Assembly: GCF_026012395.1 (NCBI RefSeq)
Contig: NZ_BRZA01000001.1
Span: 558,001 to 622,000, forward strand
DNA from: Lysinibacillus piscis
GTDB lineage: Bacteria; Bacillota; Bacilli; Bacillales_A; Planococcaceae
Length of the DNA: 64,000 nt
Direction: 5' to 3'
Shown here: positions 47,939-55,587 of the stretch, in pieces
Numbering within the stretch: the stretch's first letter is position 1
Layout: each line of letters opens with the position of its first letter
Position numbers and translations under genes: made by a program
The notes under the pieces: generated by a model
Seen by the model: only the letters and a program-made list of their open reading frames with translations
Told to the model about the DNA's origin: nothing
The model's database searches: none

Positions 47939-48336
47939 TTTTTTACTTCATCTATTTGATCCTCAAGCGATTCATCCAGACCACTGATTTCTTGAACCTT
48001 TTCAGAAATCAACGATGTTTCCCCTGCTAAAAACATTTTTCCGTAGAGTGCTTCTGCCCCACGTACGCCATACGATTGCTGTAGCTCTGTATCATTTAGG
48101 TCTGGATGAACAATCGAAGCTACATTCATACGACGGTTGTATGCCACTGGATCAAATACTCGCTCCTGACGTCCCTTCTTGCCAGGTATATTTTTAAAAC
48201 AACGGTCATTGATTAAATCCGCTTCATCTGATGGGATAGGGCGAATTTTAATCGACTCCCCAAAACGTGCTAAAGGTAACTCTACTAGTTCTGCTTGCCC
48301 TACATTTTCCTTCATAAATGCTTGAAATTTACTCAT
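47935..48336 (-). CDS. Tail assembly chaperone (XkdN-like)
   Basis: This 133-residue protein begins MSKFQAFMKENVGQAELVELPLA in the style of XkdN/YqbN. It lies between the tube gene and the tape measure, the invariant place for tail chaperones. It is the short product; a programmed -1 slip near its stop would make the long form. In related phages the two forms coat the tape measure during tail assembly and are absent from the virion. Confidence 0.85.
   Translation of the reverse strand: MSKFQAFMKENVGQAELVELPLARFGESIKIRPIPSDEADLINDRCFKNIPGKKGRQERVFDPVAYNRRMNVASIVHPDLNDTELQQSYGVRGAEALYGKMFLAGETSLISEKVQEISGLDESLEDQIDEVKN
47938..47944 (-). promoter_or_regulatory. Programmed -1 frameshift heptamer
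   Basis: Read on the minus strand in the chaperone frame, A AAA AAC fits X XXY YYZ exactly. It is followed by the zero-frame stop TGA. Confidence 0.75.
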
Positions 48337-48347
48337 CCTGATTCCTC

Positions 48348-48815
48348 CTACTGAATAACATTAAATTGATTTAAAACTTCAAAGTCGTCGAATGTGAAGG
48401 AGAATTCATCCTTCAGTGTGTCGGCACTATCTGCATCCAACATGGCTAATAGTGTTTTATTCGGTACAATATTACGCACATCGACTGTTTGTTTACCCGC
48501 TGCACTTGTAATATCCGCATTGATAATGGTCGCATCAAACATAGGTGATTTACCTGAACGCAGATAATCCATAGCCATTGCTCGTATTTCGGGACGGTGA
48601 TAATACATAGTCATGTCACCTGTACCTTTCGCACCTACAATCTTTGACCCTTCCATTCGGGCATTTAAACGCTTAACTTCTACTTTTGTGTATTCCACTT
48701 CCGCCTTAAATTTAAGGATTTCGGCAATCTCAAATGTTTGCCCTTCGATATTAATATAGACTGTACCTTCACGGGAGGACATTGCATCTTTTGTTTGCAT
48801 TACATTTTGTGACAT
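48348..48815 (-). CDS. Tail tube protein (XkdM-like)
   Basis: This 155-residue protein resembles XkdM, the inner tube of PBSX-type contractile tails. Typical parts are TVYINIEGQTFEIAEILKFKA, KGTGDMTMYYHRPEIR and FSFTFDDFEVLNQF. It follows the sheath gene by 17 bases, and its product stacks in hexamers inside the sheath. Full length. Confidence 0.9.
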   Translation of the reverse strand: MSQNVMQTKDAMSSREGTVYINIEGQTFEIAEILKFKAEVEYTKVEVKRLNARMEGSKIVGAKGTGDMTMYYHRPEIRAMAMDYLRSGKSPMFDATIINADITSAAGKQTVDVRNIVPNKTLLAMLDADSADTLKDEFSFTFDDFEVLNQFNVIQ

Positions 48816-48832
48816 TGAATCTTCCCCCTTTC

Positions 48833-50128
48833 TTACTTACATTCCACACGTAAGTATAATTTTTCCATTGCATCGATGAACTTAATACCCATTACAGCAA
48901 ACACCGCATCTTTTTCGTCCCCTTGTCCAATCACGATGTCCTCTGGTAAATATGGATCAATCACACCTAATCGTACATAAGGATCAAGCACAGTTTTCAT
49001 TAGTTGCTTTTTGAATAAGTCACGACCATCATCGTGGTTATTTACCTTACCAATGAAGTATTTACGGAAAATATGGCGTGTATTATTTTCAATAATCGAC
49101 ATACCACGGTCAATTTTCCCTTTCCTGAAATCTTGGTTCTTCTTAGGCGTGAAGGAACGGAAAGTGTTAATATCTTGTTCTACAACTACCTCATCATTGT
49201 TGATTGAGTAGACAATGTGACCATCTTTTAACGCTTGAATAATTTCATCATTTGTCATCGTTTCAGCTTCAATTGCACCAGGATATTTCGCATAGGTGAG
49301 CGAGCCAACTGTAGATGCTGCAAATGCTGCCGCAAACCAATACACTGCATTTTTGGCTGTTAGCACCTCGCCACCATCTAGCGTCACACCATTTTTAACG
49401 GATACGGTACTTTCATGATCTACTGCATTGTAATTATTTGTAACAAAAGTGACACGCTTGCCTGACTGCTCACGTAATTCTTTTACTTTTAAAGCTAGTA
49501 GAGACTTAGTTGTGTTATCATCTGTTCCAAACGCTACCGCTTTAAAGTTCAACGTATCCAGTGCAGATGCAAATTCCGAAATAGATTCGTTAGTGGCTGC
49601 TACCGTAGTTCCTCCTACAAGCGTCAATGTAGCATCTGTAGTTGGGAGGCTCCCTGTAAATATTACATAATCATTGGTTTTTAACTCTCCAAAGTTGGCT
49701 ACTTTTTGACTATCTACTTGTGCAGCATCAAAGTATGTTTTGATTGTGGCAGAACTGTCCAACCCTACTGTTATGGTTACATGAATTTTATTACCATCTG
49801 CACCGCCAAATTTTGCTGTAGCAGTGAATCCGTCAACAGTTGCTTTAGCTGGTGAACCTTCCCCATTCAGGTTGTATAGAAAAATGTTGCTAGTTGCTTT
49901 GAATGCCTCTCGAATTGGTAAAATATCACCTAAACTTTTACCGAACAATGCTCTAAATTTTGTATTTGAAGAGAGTTTAATAAACTTCCCAACTTCTCCC
50001 CAATCAAGTGCTACTGGAATAGCTAGTGCGCCATTGGAATCAAGTCCCATAGTATTTAAACTATTTGTCTCAAAGTTAATATACGCATCAGGACGTACCT
50101 TATTTTGCGTTTCCCACGTACCACCCAT
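48833..50128 (-). CDS. Contractile tail sheath protein (XkdK-like)
   Basis: This 431-residue protein is of the XkdK sheath family. The N-terminus MGGTWETQNKVRPDAYINFE and the C-terminal VVEQDINTFRSFTPKKNQDF and LGVIDPYLPEDIVI patterns are characteristic. It shows that the phage is a contractile-tailed myovirus. It is coupled to the preceding small gene by TAATG. An inserted beta-rich domain around residues 100-190 matches the variable outer domain of sheaths. Confidence 0.92.
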   Translation of the reverse strand: MGGTWETQNKVRPDAYINFETNSLNTMGLDSNGALAIPVALDWGEVGKFIKLSSNTKFRALFGKSLGDILPIREAFKATSNIFLYNLNGEGSPAKATVDGFTATAKFGGADGNKIHVTITVGLDSSATIKTYFDAAQVDSQKVANFGELKTNDYVIFTGSLPTTDATLTLVGGTTVAATNESISEFASALDTLNFKAVAFGTDDNTTKSLLALKVKELREQSGKRVTFVTNNYNAVDHESTVSVKNGVTLDGGEVLTAKNAVYWFAAAFAASTVGSLTYAKYPGAIEAETMTNDEIIQALKDGHIVYSINNDEVVVEQDINTFRSFTPKKNQDFRKGKIDRGMSIIENNTRHIFRKYFIGKVNNHDDGRDLFKKQLMKTVLDPYVRLGVIDPYLPEDIVIGQGDEKDAVFAVMGIKFIDAMEKLYLRVECK

Positions 50129-50316
50129 TACACTTCAATCCCTTTCTTTTTCCATGCTGCGAGTGCCTTCTCTGCTTCCGCTTTTGTATAAGCCATGCCT
50201 TCTTGTAACACAACTTCATACTCTAAACGCTCTTTCGTAGATAAAGCAGATGCCAAAAAAGCCGCTTTGGAAAATTTGTTATTCTGTTTCGGTTTGTTCG
50301 TTGTCTCTTGTGTCAA
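50128..50316 (-). CDS. Small phage protein before the sheath
   Basis: This 62-residue basic helical protein contains FLASALSTKERLEYEVVLQEGMAYTKAEAEKALAAWKKKG. The best start is TTG at 50316, with GGAGGG 8 bases before it; a longer frame from 50403 lies inside the neighbouring gene. Small genes in this place occur in PBSX-type tails, with no known role. It overlaps the upstream gene by 38 bases and shares its stop with the sheath ATG. Confidence 0.65.
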   Translation of the reverse strand: MTQETTNKPKQNNKFSKAAFLASALSTKERLEYEVVLQEGMAYTKAEAEKALAAWKKKGIEV

Positions 50317-50740
50317 AACCAACGCCCTCCAATGCTTGCATTTTGATTTCTTCAATTGGTTTATATACATCGAAGTTATATTCGACAAAAAAATGAAGAA
50401 CATCCTGATGGACTTCGTGCTTCATTTTTGTACCTCTTATCGGTGGTGTTGCAACATACTCTAATATTCCGTAGAGTTGCTCTGCCATTTCGTTCATATC
50501 TTCATTGGCATAGTCCGCAGAAGGAAAGTAATGTACATCAAATAGATGATGCCGCATGTACCGCCTGCCCATGATCTGCGTCTGTTCTACGGGAAATAAC
50601 TTGACGAAAAAACAAGGCTCTTTAAAGCCCTGTGCAATTTCTTCACCATAAATTCGATATTCAGGATGAGAGAAGTGCTCACTTAACTTTGAAATGACAG
50701 CCTTTCTCACAATATTTATAGATGTTGGTGTAAGTGCCAC
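50279..50740 (-). CDS. Tail terminator/completion-like protein
   Basis: This 153-residue protein contains FFVKLFPVEQTQIMGRRYMRHHLFDVHYFP, typical of phage tail-terminator proteins (XkdJ-position). Such proteins cap the tube and sheath and join them to the head. It sits between the HK97-gp10-like gene and the sheath, matching that role. Assigned from resemblance and gene order. Confidence 0.72.
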   Translation of the reverse strand: MALTPTSINIVRKAVISKLSEHFSHPEYRIYGEEIAQGFKEPCFFVKLFPVEQTQIMGRRYMRHHLFDVHYFPSADYANEDMNEMAEQLYGILEYVATPPIRGTKMKHEVHQDVLHFFVEYNFDVYKPIEEIKMQALEGVGFDTRDNEQTETE

Positions 50741-50742
50741 AG

Positions 50743-51216
50743 CTAATCGCCTCCCATCAACCTTCTAAAAAACTCCTCTTGCTTCCGTTGCAAAAAGTGA
50801 TCCATTTCACGCTTCAATTCTTGCTCGGAAAGTTTTAGCATAAATTTTCCCTCTACAAATCCACCTGGTGTGCCAACCTGCATACCTGTTTTTGCCTCTT
50901 TGTCATAAACAAATTGATTATTACTCCAATACCCAGGAACCCAGTGAGATTTGAAACCATTTTCTACAAACTCAGCGTATACCTCGTCATTAAAGACTTC
51001 AATTTCATAAATACGCCCTTGCTTAGTAATAGTACCAATTTCCCATTTCCCTCTTAACAGCCCTGTATTCACTGGCGTTTTTGTTCTGGTTTTACGCAAT
51101 AACTTTTTAGCTAAATCAAGTAAACACTCACGTATAAAGCTATCTATCTGAGCACTATTGATTGTTGATTCAAGTCGATCGGCTAGTGCACGAAATTCGT
51201 TAAACTCAAACATCAA
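50743..51216 (-). CDS. HK97 gp10-like tail/neck protein
   Basis: This 157-residue protein matches the HK97 gp10 family of neck or tail completion proteins (XkdI-position). KLLRKTRTKTPVNTGLLRGKWEIG is the family hallmark. It overlaps the upstream head-tail joining gene by 4 bases. It has a Lys/Arg/Glu-rich C-terminal helix. Confidence 0.82.
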   Translation of the reverse strand: MMFEFNEFRALADRLESTINSAQIDSFIRECLLDLAKKLLRKTRTKTPVNTGLLRGKWEIGTITKQGRIYEIEVFNDEVYAEFVENGFKSHWVPGYWSNNQFVYDKEAKTGMQVGTPGGFVEGKFMLKLSEQELKREMDHFLQRKQEEFFRRLMGGD

Positions 51217-51563
51217 GCTCGTTCCTTTCGTTGCAAGCTAACTTCTTGATGTGTTGAATACAAAAAAGGCTCTCCTGCTGTATATATTTTGCTGGAAGAA
51301 CCTCGGATTACTGAAATTATATCACCTTGATGTATTTCAATTTTAGGAGAGATAAATAGCTTTGTTTCGTAGCGTATATTATTAACTGCTTCTGTTTGCG
51401 AATTAGTTGACAACGCCTTTTGTGATATACGACAAGGCACATTTGCATAGACAATCAGTAGTGGTTGCATCCTTGTTTCACCATCTGATGTGACATAATT
51501 ATCAGATCGCATGATATTGGCTTGATCTGTGTAAAAGCGTTTGGTCAAACGATTGCGCCTCAT
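51213..51563 (-). CDS. Head-tail joining / minor capsid protein (XkdH-like)
   Basis: This 116-residue mostly beta protein is at the head-tail joining position. It resembles XkdH/YqbH (DUF3599-like) proteins: ANVPCRISQKAL in the middle and KIEIHQGDIISV with a G-rich turn at the C-terminus. It would act as a stopper sealing the connector. Recognition is moderate and leans on gene order. Confidence 0.7.
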   Translation of the reverse strand: MRRNRLTKRFYTDQANIMRSDNYVTSDGETRMQPLLIVYANVPCRISQKALSTNSQTEAVNNIRYETKLFISPKIEIHQGDIISVIRGSSSKIYTAGEPFLYSTHQEVSLQRKERA

Positions 51564-51564
51564 G

Positions 51565-51870
51565 TCACATCACCAACGTTTTGCGATAACGATTGAGCTG
51601 TTTCTGCAAGGTATCCGACACGATATCTTCAAAATAAGTGGTGCTGGTGTCACCGATTTTCTCTGTTTGGATACCACCATGACTTTCACGTAATTCAACG
51701 ACTAATTTTTCGATAACATTTTGCGCTTGAAGGGGAATATCCCCTCGCTTGCAATAGTCTTTAAAATAGCTTTCCGCATCCTCGATTTGTAGGATGAGCA
51801 GCGTATCATGCTGCCCATCATCTACTGGAATGCCTAAACGGATTTTTACACGCTCTAAAACGGTGTTCAT
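51565..51870 (-). CDS. Head-tail connector protein (YqbG-like)
   Basis: This 101-residue helical protein has the pattern of phage head-tail connectors that dock on the portal: LERVKIRLGI near the start, ESYFKDYCKRGDIP and a C-terminal LQKQLNRYRKTLVM. It overlaps the 46-residue gene upstream by 4 bases. Position after the capsid gene supports the call. Confidence 0.8.
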   Translation of the reverse strand: MNTVLERVKIRLGIPVDDGQHDTLLILQIEDAESYFKDYCKRGDIPLQAQNVIEKLVVELRESHGGIQTEKIGDTSTTYFEDIVSDTLQKQLNRYRKTLVM

Positions 51871-52007
51871 TCCACCTCACCTGCTTTTTTTGGAGGTTTT
51901 TTTGGAGGTTCTGTTACGAGCGTAAACCCTTTAGCAAGCAAATCATCCCGCTGTTTTTCTGTTTCCGCCGTTTTCACCACATTTAACTTTTGCAAAATAT
52001 ACGCCAT
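51867..52007 (-). CDS. Small protein after the major capsid gene
   Basis: This 46-residue protein has the N-terminal pattern MAYILQKLNVVKTAETEKQR, then a Pro/Lys-rich tail (PPKKPPKK). Similar short proteins follow capsid genes in several Firmicute phages, with unknown role, perhaps as capsid cement or a Rho-N-like domain. The ATG shares one base with the capsid stop and AAGGAGG precedes it. Confidence 0.72.
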   Translation of the reverse strand: MAYILQKLNVVKTAETEKQRDDLLAKGFTLVTEPPKKPPKKAGEVE

Positions 52008-52930
52008 TATAACGCCTCCTTGATATTGACAAACACTGCATCTAGTTTGTTCTGCGGAATCCATAAATCATGATACTTGCGATAGTCAATTTTCCAGGCA
52101 TCGGCTTGTTGATTTGTTGCAGGATCAAATACACGTGGATTGTCTGTTTTCGAGATGGCAATCGGTGCATTTTGCGCTGCGATAATCCAGTTAATATTTT
52201 TAGCTGTTGGCGCTACTTTAAAGCCACCTTGTTCTTGCCCTGGCGTTTCTCCATCTAAAAATTCGTAAGCTGTTTTTAAACGATCGGAAGGCACACGAAT
52301 AATTGGATGCCCATCAAGCGTTGTGATGCTCGTTTTAATACCACCTTGCTCAAATTCCGTCACACTCAATCTTTTTTGGATAGTAGTATTAGCATCTAAT
52401 AAGGCAGCAACCGTATAAGGCAGTGTAATAATCAGTTGATTACCACCCCCGATTTTATCCTGAATAAGCGCAATATCCATTAAGAGTTTATTCAAGATTG
52501 TTGCCTCATCCGCTGTATAGCCCCCTGACGCACGACCGCCAGCAACGGCTAATGCAGCGATTTTTGAATAACGGTAGGCGTCAATTTCAGGGATAACCAT
52601 TGTACGTTGAAATTCTCCCATCACCGCACCTGCTGTGACCACAAAATTAGATTCATCCACATCCATCGCATCAATAGAGAATGTGCGCCCTCTGTCTTGT
52701 GTTAGTGGGTGTGTTTGCCAAGACATCGTTACCGCACCGTTGACAAAACCATTTGTACGATCGTAGTCACCCAAACCATCCATTAAAATATTGGGGATTT
52801 TGACTTCGTTACCACCGTTGTATTTCACTAGATTTGAGTTAGGCTCCATCCAACCTGATGTTGCACCTGTTAATAATTGCTTGTCTAACTCTGTTTGAAA
52901 AATGGACGCATATGCAATTGTGTTCGCCAT
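52007..52930 (-). CDS. Major capsid protein
   Basis: This 307-residue protein matches the HK97-fold major capsid type seen with XkdG-like heads. It begins MANTIAYASIFQTELDKQLL and contains QTHPLTQDRGRTFSIDAMDVDE and APIAISKTDNPRVFDP. It follows the scaffold gene directly, as is normal. No protease was seen, so assembly probably relies on the separate scaffold. Confidence 0.88.
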   Translation of the reverse strand: MANTIAYASIFQTELDKQLLTGATSGWMEPNSNLVKYNGGNEVKIPNILMDGLGDYDRTNGFVNGAVTMSWQTHPLTQDRGRTFSIDAMDVDESNFVVTAGAVMGEFQRTMVIPEIDAYRYSKIAALAVAGGRASGGYTADEATILNKLLMDIALIQDKIGGGNQLIITLPYTVAALLDANTTIQKRLSVTEFEQGGIKTSITTLDGHPIIRVPSDRLKTAYEFLDGETPGQEQGGFKVAPTAKNINWIIAAQNAPIAISKTDNPRVFDPATNQQADAWKIDYRKYHDLWIPQNKLDAVFVNIKEAL

Positions 52931-52931
52931 T

Positions 52932-53504
52932 CTAGAATCCTCCTCCTAATGCTTTTGCAAATTGTTCACGTATCACGTCCAGTTGCCCGTTCTGCGTGGT
53001 AGGTGTACCTGATGATGGAGACTTGCCAGCGAGACGTTCTTCCACCGATTTTTGTACAGCAACGTCAAACACTTGCTTAAAAGTTTCAATATTTTTCGTC
53101 GTTGTTTCAGCGTCTGCACCTAAAACGAGGTCAATCACTTCAGCAGGCAAGTTATACTTTGCGTCTGCAAGCATGTTTAAGGTTTCTGAGCGCAGTTCTC
53201 GTGCAGCAATTTTTTGCTCCTTAGTAGCAAGTTCTTGTTCACGTTTTTCTAGCTCATACGTTGCTTTTTGGTCAGCGGTCATCTTTGCTAACTTCTCTGC
53301 TTCTGTACGTGCTGTAGCTACTTCATTTTCATGGTCAGCTTTTGCTTTCGCTAACTCTTCCTGAAGTCTTGTCTGAAAATCCTGCTCTGTATATGTTGGT
53401 GCAGGATTTTCTTCGCCTGCTGATGAATCATCGGCAGGCGGTTCATCTGCAAAATACTGAATATTTAGTGTTAATAAAAGTTTTGGTAAATTACTTACGA
53501 ACAT
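52932..53504 (-). CDS. Phage scaffolding protein (DUF4355-like)
   Basis: This 190-residue acidic protein has a long coiled-coil (about 40-110, rich in Ala/Glu/Lys) and a C-terminal helix domain ending DVIREQFAKALGGGF, the typical layout of DUF4355 scaffolds. It guides capsid assembly and is lost afterwards. An AAGGAGGAAC site precedes the ATG. It overlaps the holin-like gene by 14 bases. Confidence 0.85.
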   Translation of the reverse strand: MFVSNLPKLLLTLNIQYFADEPPADDSSAGEENPAPTYTEQDFQTRLQEELAKAKADHENEVATARTEAEKLAKMTADQKATYELEKREQELATKEQKIAARELRSETLNMLADAKYNLPAEVIDLVLGADAETTTKNIETFKQVFDVAVQKSVEERLAGKSPSSGTPTTQNGQLDVIREQFAKALGGGF

Positions 53505-53751
53505 TATTTGTTCCTCCTTGAATTACGTTTTTAGTACCAGAATGGAATCCAATAGCTGCTGCACCCAATAATACGCCTGCAACAAAACCCTCTGGCGATA
53601 GACCTACAAAAATTAGTCCAGCTACAATACCTAATACAAGCGAAACAACAGGGGCATACTTTTTAGGTAAACCAACCTGAATGACAATCCAGATAATAAA
53701 AATAATGGCTGGAATGACAGTTGTGTTAAAAATACTTAAATCAAAATTCAT
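53491..53751 (-). CDS. Holin-like small membrane protein
   Basis: This 86-residue protein has two or three membrane helices (about 8-27, 33-52 and 58-73) and a polar C-terminus. It resembles A118-like holins in size and layout. I chose the ATG at 53751, with GGAGGTGA 5 bases before it. Its place between the immunity gene and the scaffold, far from the endolysin, is odd for a holin, so another membrane role in head assembly or injection cannot be excluded. A terminator lies just upstream of it. Confidence 0.6.
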   Translation of the reverse strand: MNFDLSIFNTTVIPAIIFIIWIVIQVGLPKKYAPVVSLVLGIVAGLIFVGLSPEGFVAGVLLGAAAIGFHSGTKNVIQGGTNNVRK

Positions 53752-53781
53752 CCTTCTCACCTCCTTCAAAAAACGGCATAG

Positions 53782-53814
53782 AAAAAGAGACCTGTCATTT
53801 TCGATAGGTCTCTT
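53782..53814 (-). terminator. Terminator after the immunity-like gene
   Basis: AAGAGACCT and its neighbours (53785-53796) pair with 53803-53814, with five Ts following on the minus strand. It would separate the toxin/immunity genes from the capsid genes unless read through. Confidence 0.8.
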
Positions 53815-53931
53815 ACTGTTCTATATACTTTAAAACCACTTTAAACGGCTTTATTTCACTTGCAAATTTACTGGCTATACAAATTTAGCTACTTCTTAAT
53901 AAATACACTTATAGAGGATTCTGTGCCTCTG

Positions 53932-54219
53932 TTAATTTACTAGTTTCAATGCCTTTTTATAAACTGCATTCACACATTTTTTAAACTGTTCTTCATTTAG
54001 ATATTCAGCACGTTGGGAACATGCCTGTTGGTCAGGTTCAAAGTTAGCGCAAAGGTCAGGCATATCTTCATTGAGTAGATGAACTAGCTGTTGATTCTCT
54101 TTTTCGATTTCGTCCCACTGCTCAACTAACACATCAGGAAATGTAAAAGAAAAATCCTCCGCCTCTATTTTACCTTCCAGAAAAGCCTCCATCATTATTA
54201 ATACTTCTTGTGTTGCCAT
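53932..54219 (-). CDS. Colicin-D-immunity-like protein
   Basis: This 95-residue acidic helical protein resembles the bacterial self-protective colicin-like immunity family: an opening helix MMEAFLEGKIEAEDFSF, a central acidic stretch HLLNEDMPDLCANFEPD and a closing helix LNEEQFKKCVNAVYKKALKL. It follows the MuF gene by 3 bases on the same strand, exactly where an immunity partner would be, and a terminator follows. I infer that it neutralises the MuF C-terminal domain. GGGAGGAGG precedes the ATG. Family assignment is by eye. Confidence 0.65.
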   Translation of the reverse strand: MATQEVLIMMEAFLEGKIEAEDFSFTFPDVLVEQWDEIEKENQQLVHLLNEDMPDLCANFEPDQQACSQRAEYLNEEQFKKCVNAVYKKALKLVN

Positions 54220-54222
54220 CCG

Positions 54223-55587
54223 CTAAGCCTCCTCCCAATTAGCCTTTTTATTTTTCCGTGTTACTATGCTTACTACTTCTTTTGTATCCGATGCCTGCAT
54301 AATGGCAATTTCATTTTTAAATCGGACAAGATGCCCATTATCTGCTTGCACAAAGTTAGGTGGCTCCTTTAACATCGCCCTAATATCTTCTTTAGTAAAT
54401 GACACTTTACCTTTGCTCTGCTTTTGTCCGATTGTCCTATTTAAAGCATGTGTCGTAAACTCGAAACCATCCTTTTTGAAATAACGGTAGGTATTTTTCA
54501 GCTTACGTTTATATTCATCACTGTACATACCAGCATTGATTTTTTCAAAAGTGCTGCGCTGCCTTTTCAAAGCCGCCCAGATATTACTATCATTATACTT
54601 AATATTTTGGAAATCAGCGAATGATTGTGGTACATCTACACCAATTGCTTTTTTATAAGCTGTATGCAATTGACGGTCTTTTGATACATTTTGCTCCATC
54701 TTTCGCATGATTGCTACTTTATCAGCTCCATGCTCTCTTACAAGACCGCTGTACCATTCCTCATATGTCATGGTTGCTGGTACTTCATAATATGTGCCAT
54801 TGAGCTTAGCAAGACGCACTTCCTCCGCATCATACTCAGCGACTGGGATAGTGGTTGAACGACAATTCGGGTGCATTGGAGGATAGTTGATTCCCGCCTG
54901 TGCATCCTTTAAATAAAATTTTTGTCCATCTAGCGAGGCACATATTTTACTTGTCCTTAAATCCAATGTGGCTAAAAATTGATACTGCTCTAAACCTAAC
55001 GCCTCATAGCTCTGTTTACTTGCTTGGTTATGGATATAGTTTGTTTCAGTTCGCACTAACCTGGCAGCATTAGCAAAAGTATTATCCATTTCCTCAGCCA
55101 ACCGTTTTGCCATTTGTGCGTTTGACTGACCTAATATAGTTCCTTTGGTGAGGATTTGTTCTGTCTTTTTAGCTAATACATCTCGATGCTGCCATATACG
55201 TTCACTATAATTTTTACCACTCCAAGCAATGCCAATCGCTACCTCCGCAGCTTGTGGTGCAATAAAAATAGCACCTGTGCCGTAGCCAAGTGCTTGTTGT
55301 ACATTATATGCCGATCTGTAAAAACCATCTTCATAAACTTGCAGTAGAGTTTCCTTTGTTAGTGCCTCTTCATATTCAAAGAGGCGATCAATTTCTACTA
55401 ATAGCTTAGCTTTTAATTTGTCTAAACGCTCAGTATGTTTGGCTGTGCGTAAATCTTTATCAATCTGCTTGATTGCTTTTTCATACTCTCGCCGCAATTT
55501 ACCAAGCTGTGATTCAGCGAAATTATAAATTTTTGCAGAATCATGTAAAAGACGTTCAAGCCAGTATTTCTCATTGTTCGTTGACAT
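54223..55587 (-). CDS. MuF head morphogenesis protein with C-terminal toxin-like domain
   Basis: This 454-residue protein is in the portal-proximal MuF/gp7 family, part of the virion head. Residues about 85-250 hold the MuF domain, ending in the signature YPPMHPNCRSTTIP. After a linker (about 270-365), residues 366-454 form a separate domain (FEFTTHALNRTIGQ, then FTKEDIRAMLKEPPNF, then IVTRKN). This resembles the Barnase/EndoU/colicin-D/RelE-like nuclease group fused to MuF proteins in temperate phages; His380 and Arg384 are candidate catalytic residues. It would enter the new host with the DNA. The immunity-like gene follows at 3 bases. Confidence 0.82.
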   Translation of the reverse strand: MSTNNEKYWLERLLHDSAKIYNFAESQLGKLRREYEKAIKQIDKDLRTAKHTERLDKLKAKLLVEIDRLFEYEEALTKETLLQVYEDGFYRSAYNVQQALGYGTGAIFIAPQAAEVAIGIAWSGKNYSERIWQHRDVLAKKTEQILTKGTILGQSNAQMAKRLAEEMDNTFANAARLVRTETNYIHNQASKQSYEALGLEQYQFLATLDLRTSKICASLDGQKFYLKDAQAGINYPPMHPNCRSTTIPVAEYDAEEVRLAKLNGTYYEVPATMTYEEWYSGLVREHGADKVAIMRKMEQNVSKDRQLHTAYKKAIGVDVPQSFADFQNIKYNDSNIWAALKRQRSTFEKINAGMYSDEYKRKLKNTYRYFKKDGFEFTTHALNRTIGQKQSKGKVSFTKEDIRAMLKEPPNFVQADNGHLVRFKNEIAIMQASDTKEVVSIVTRKNKKANWEEA

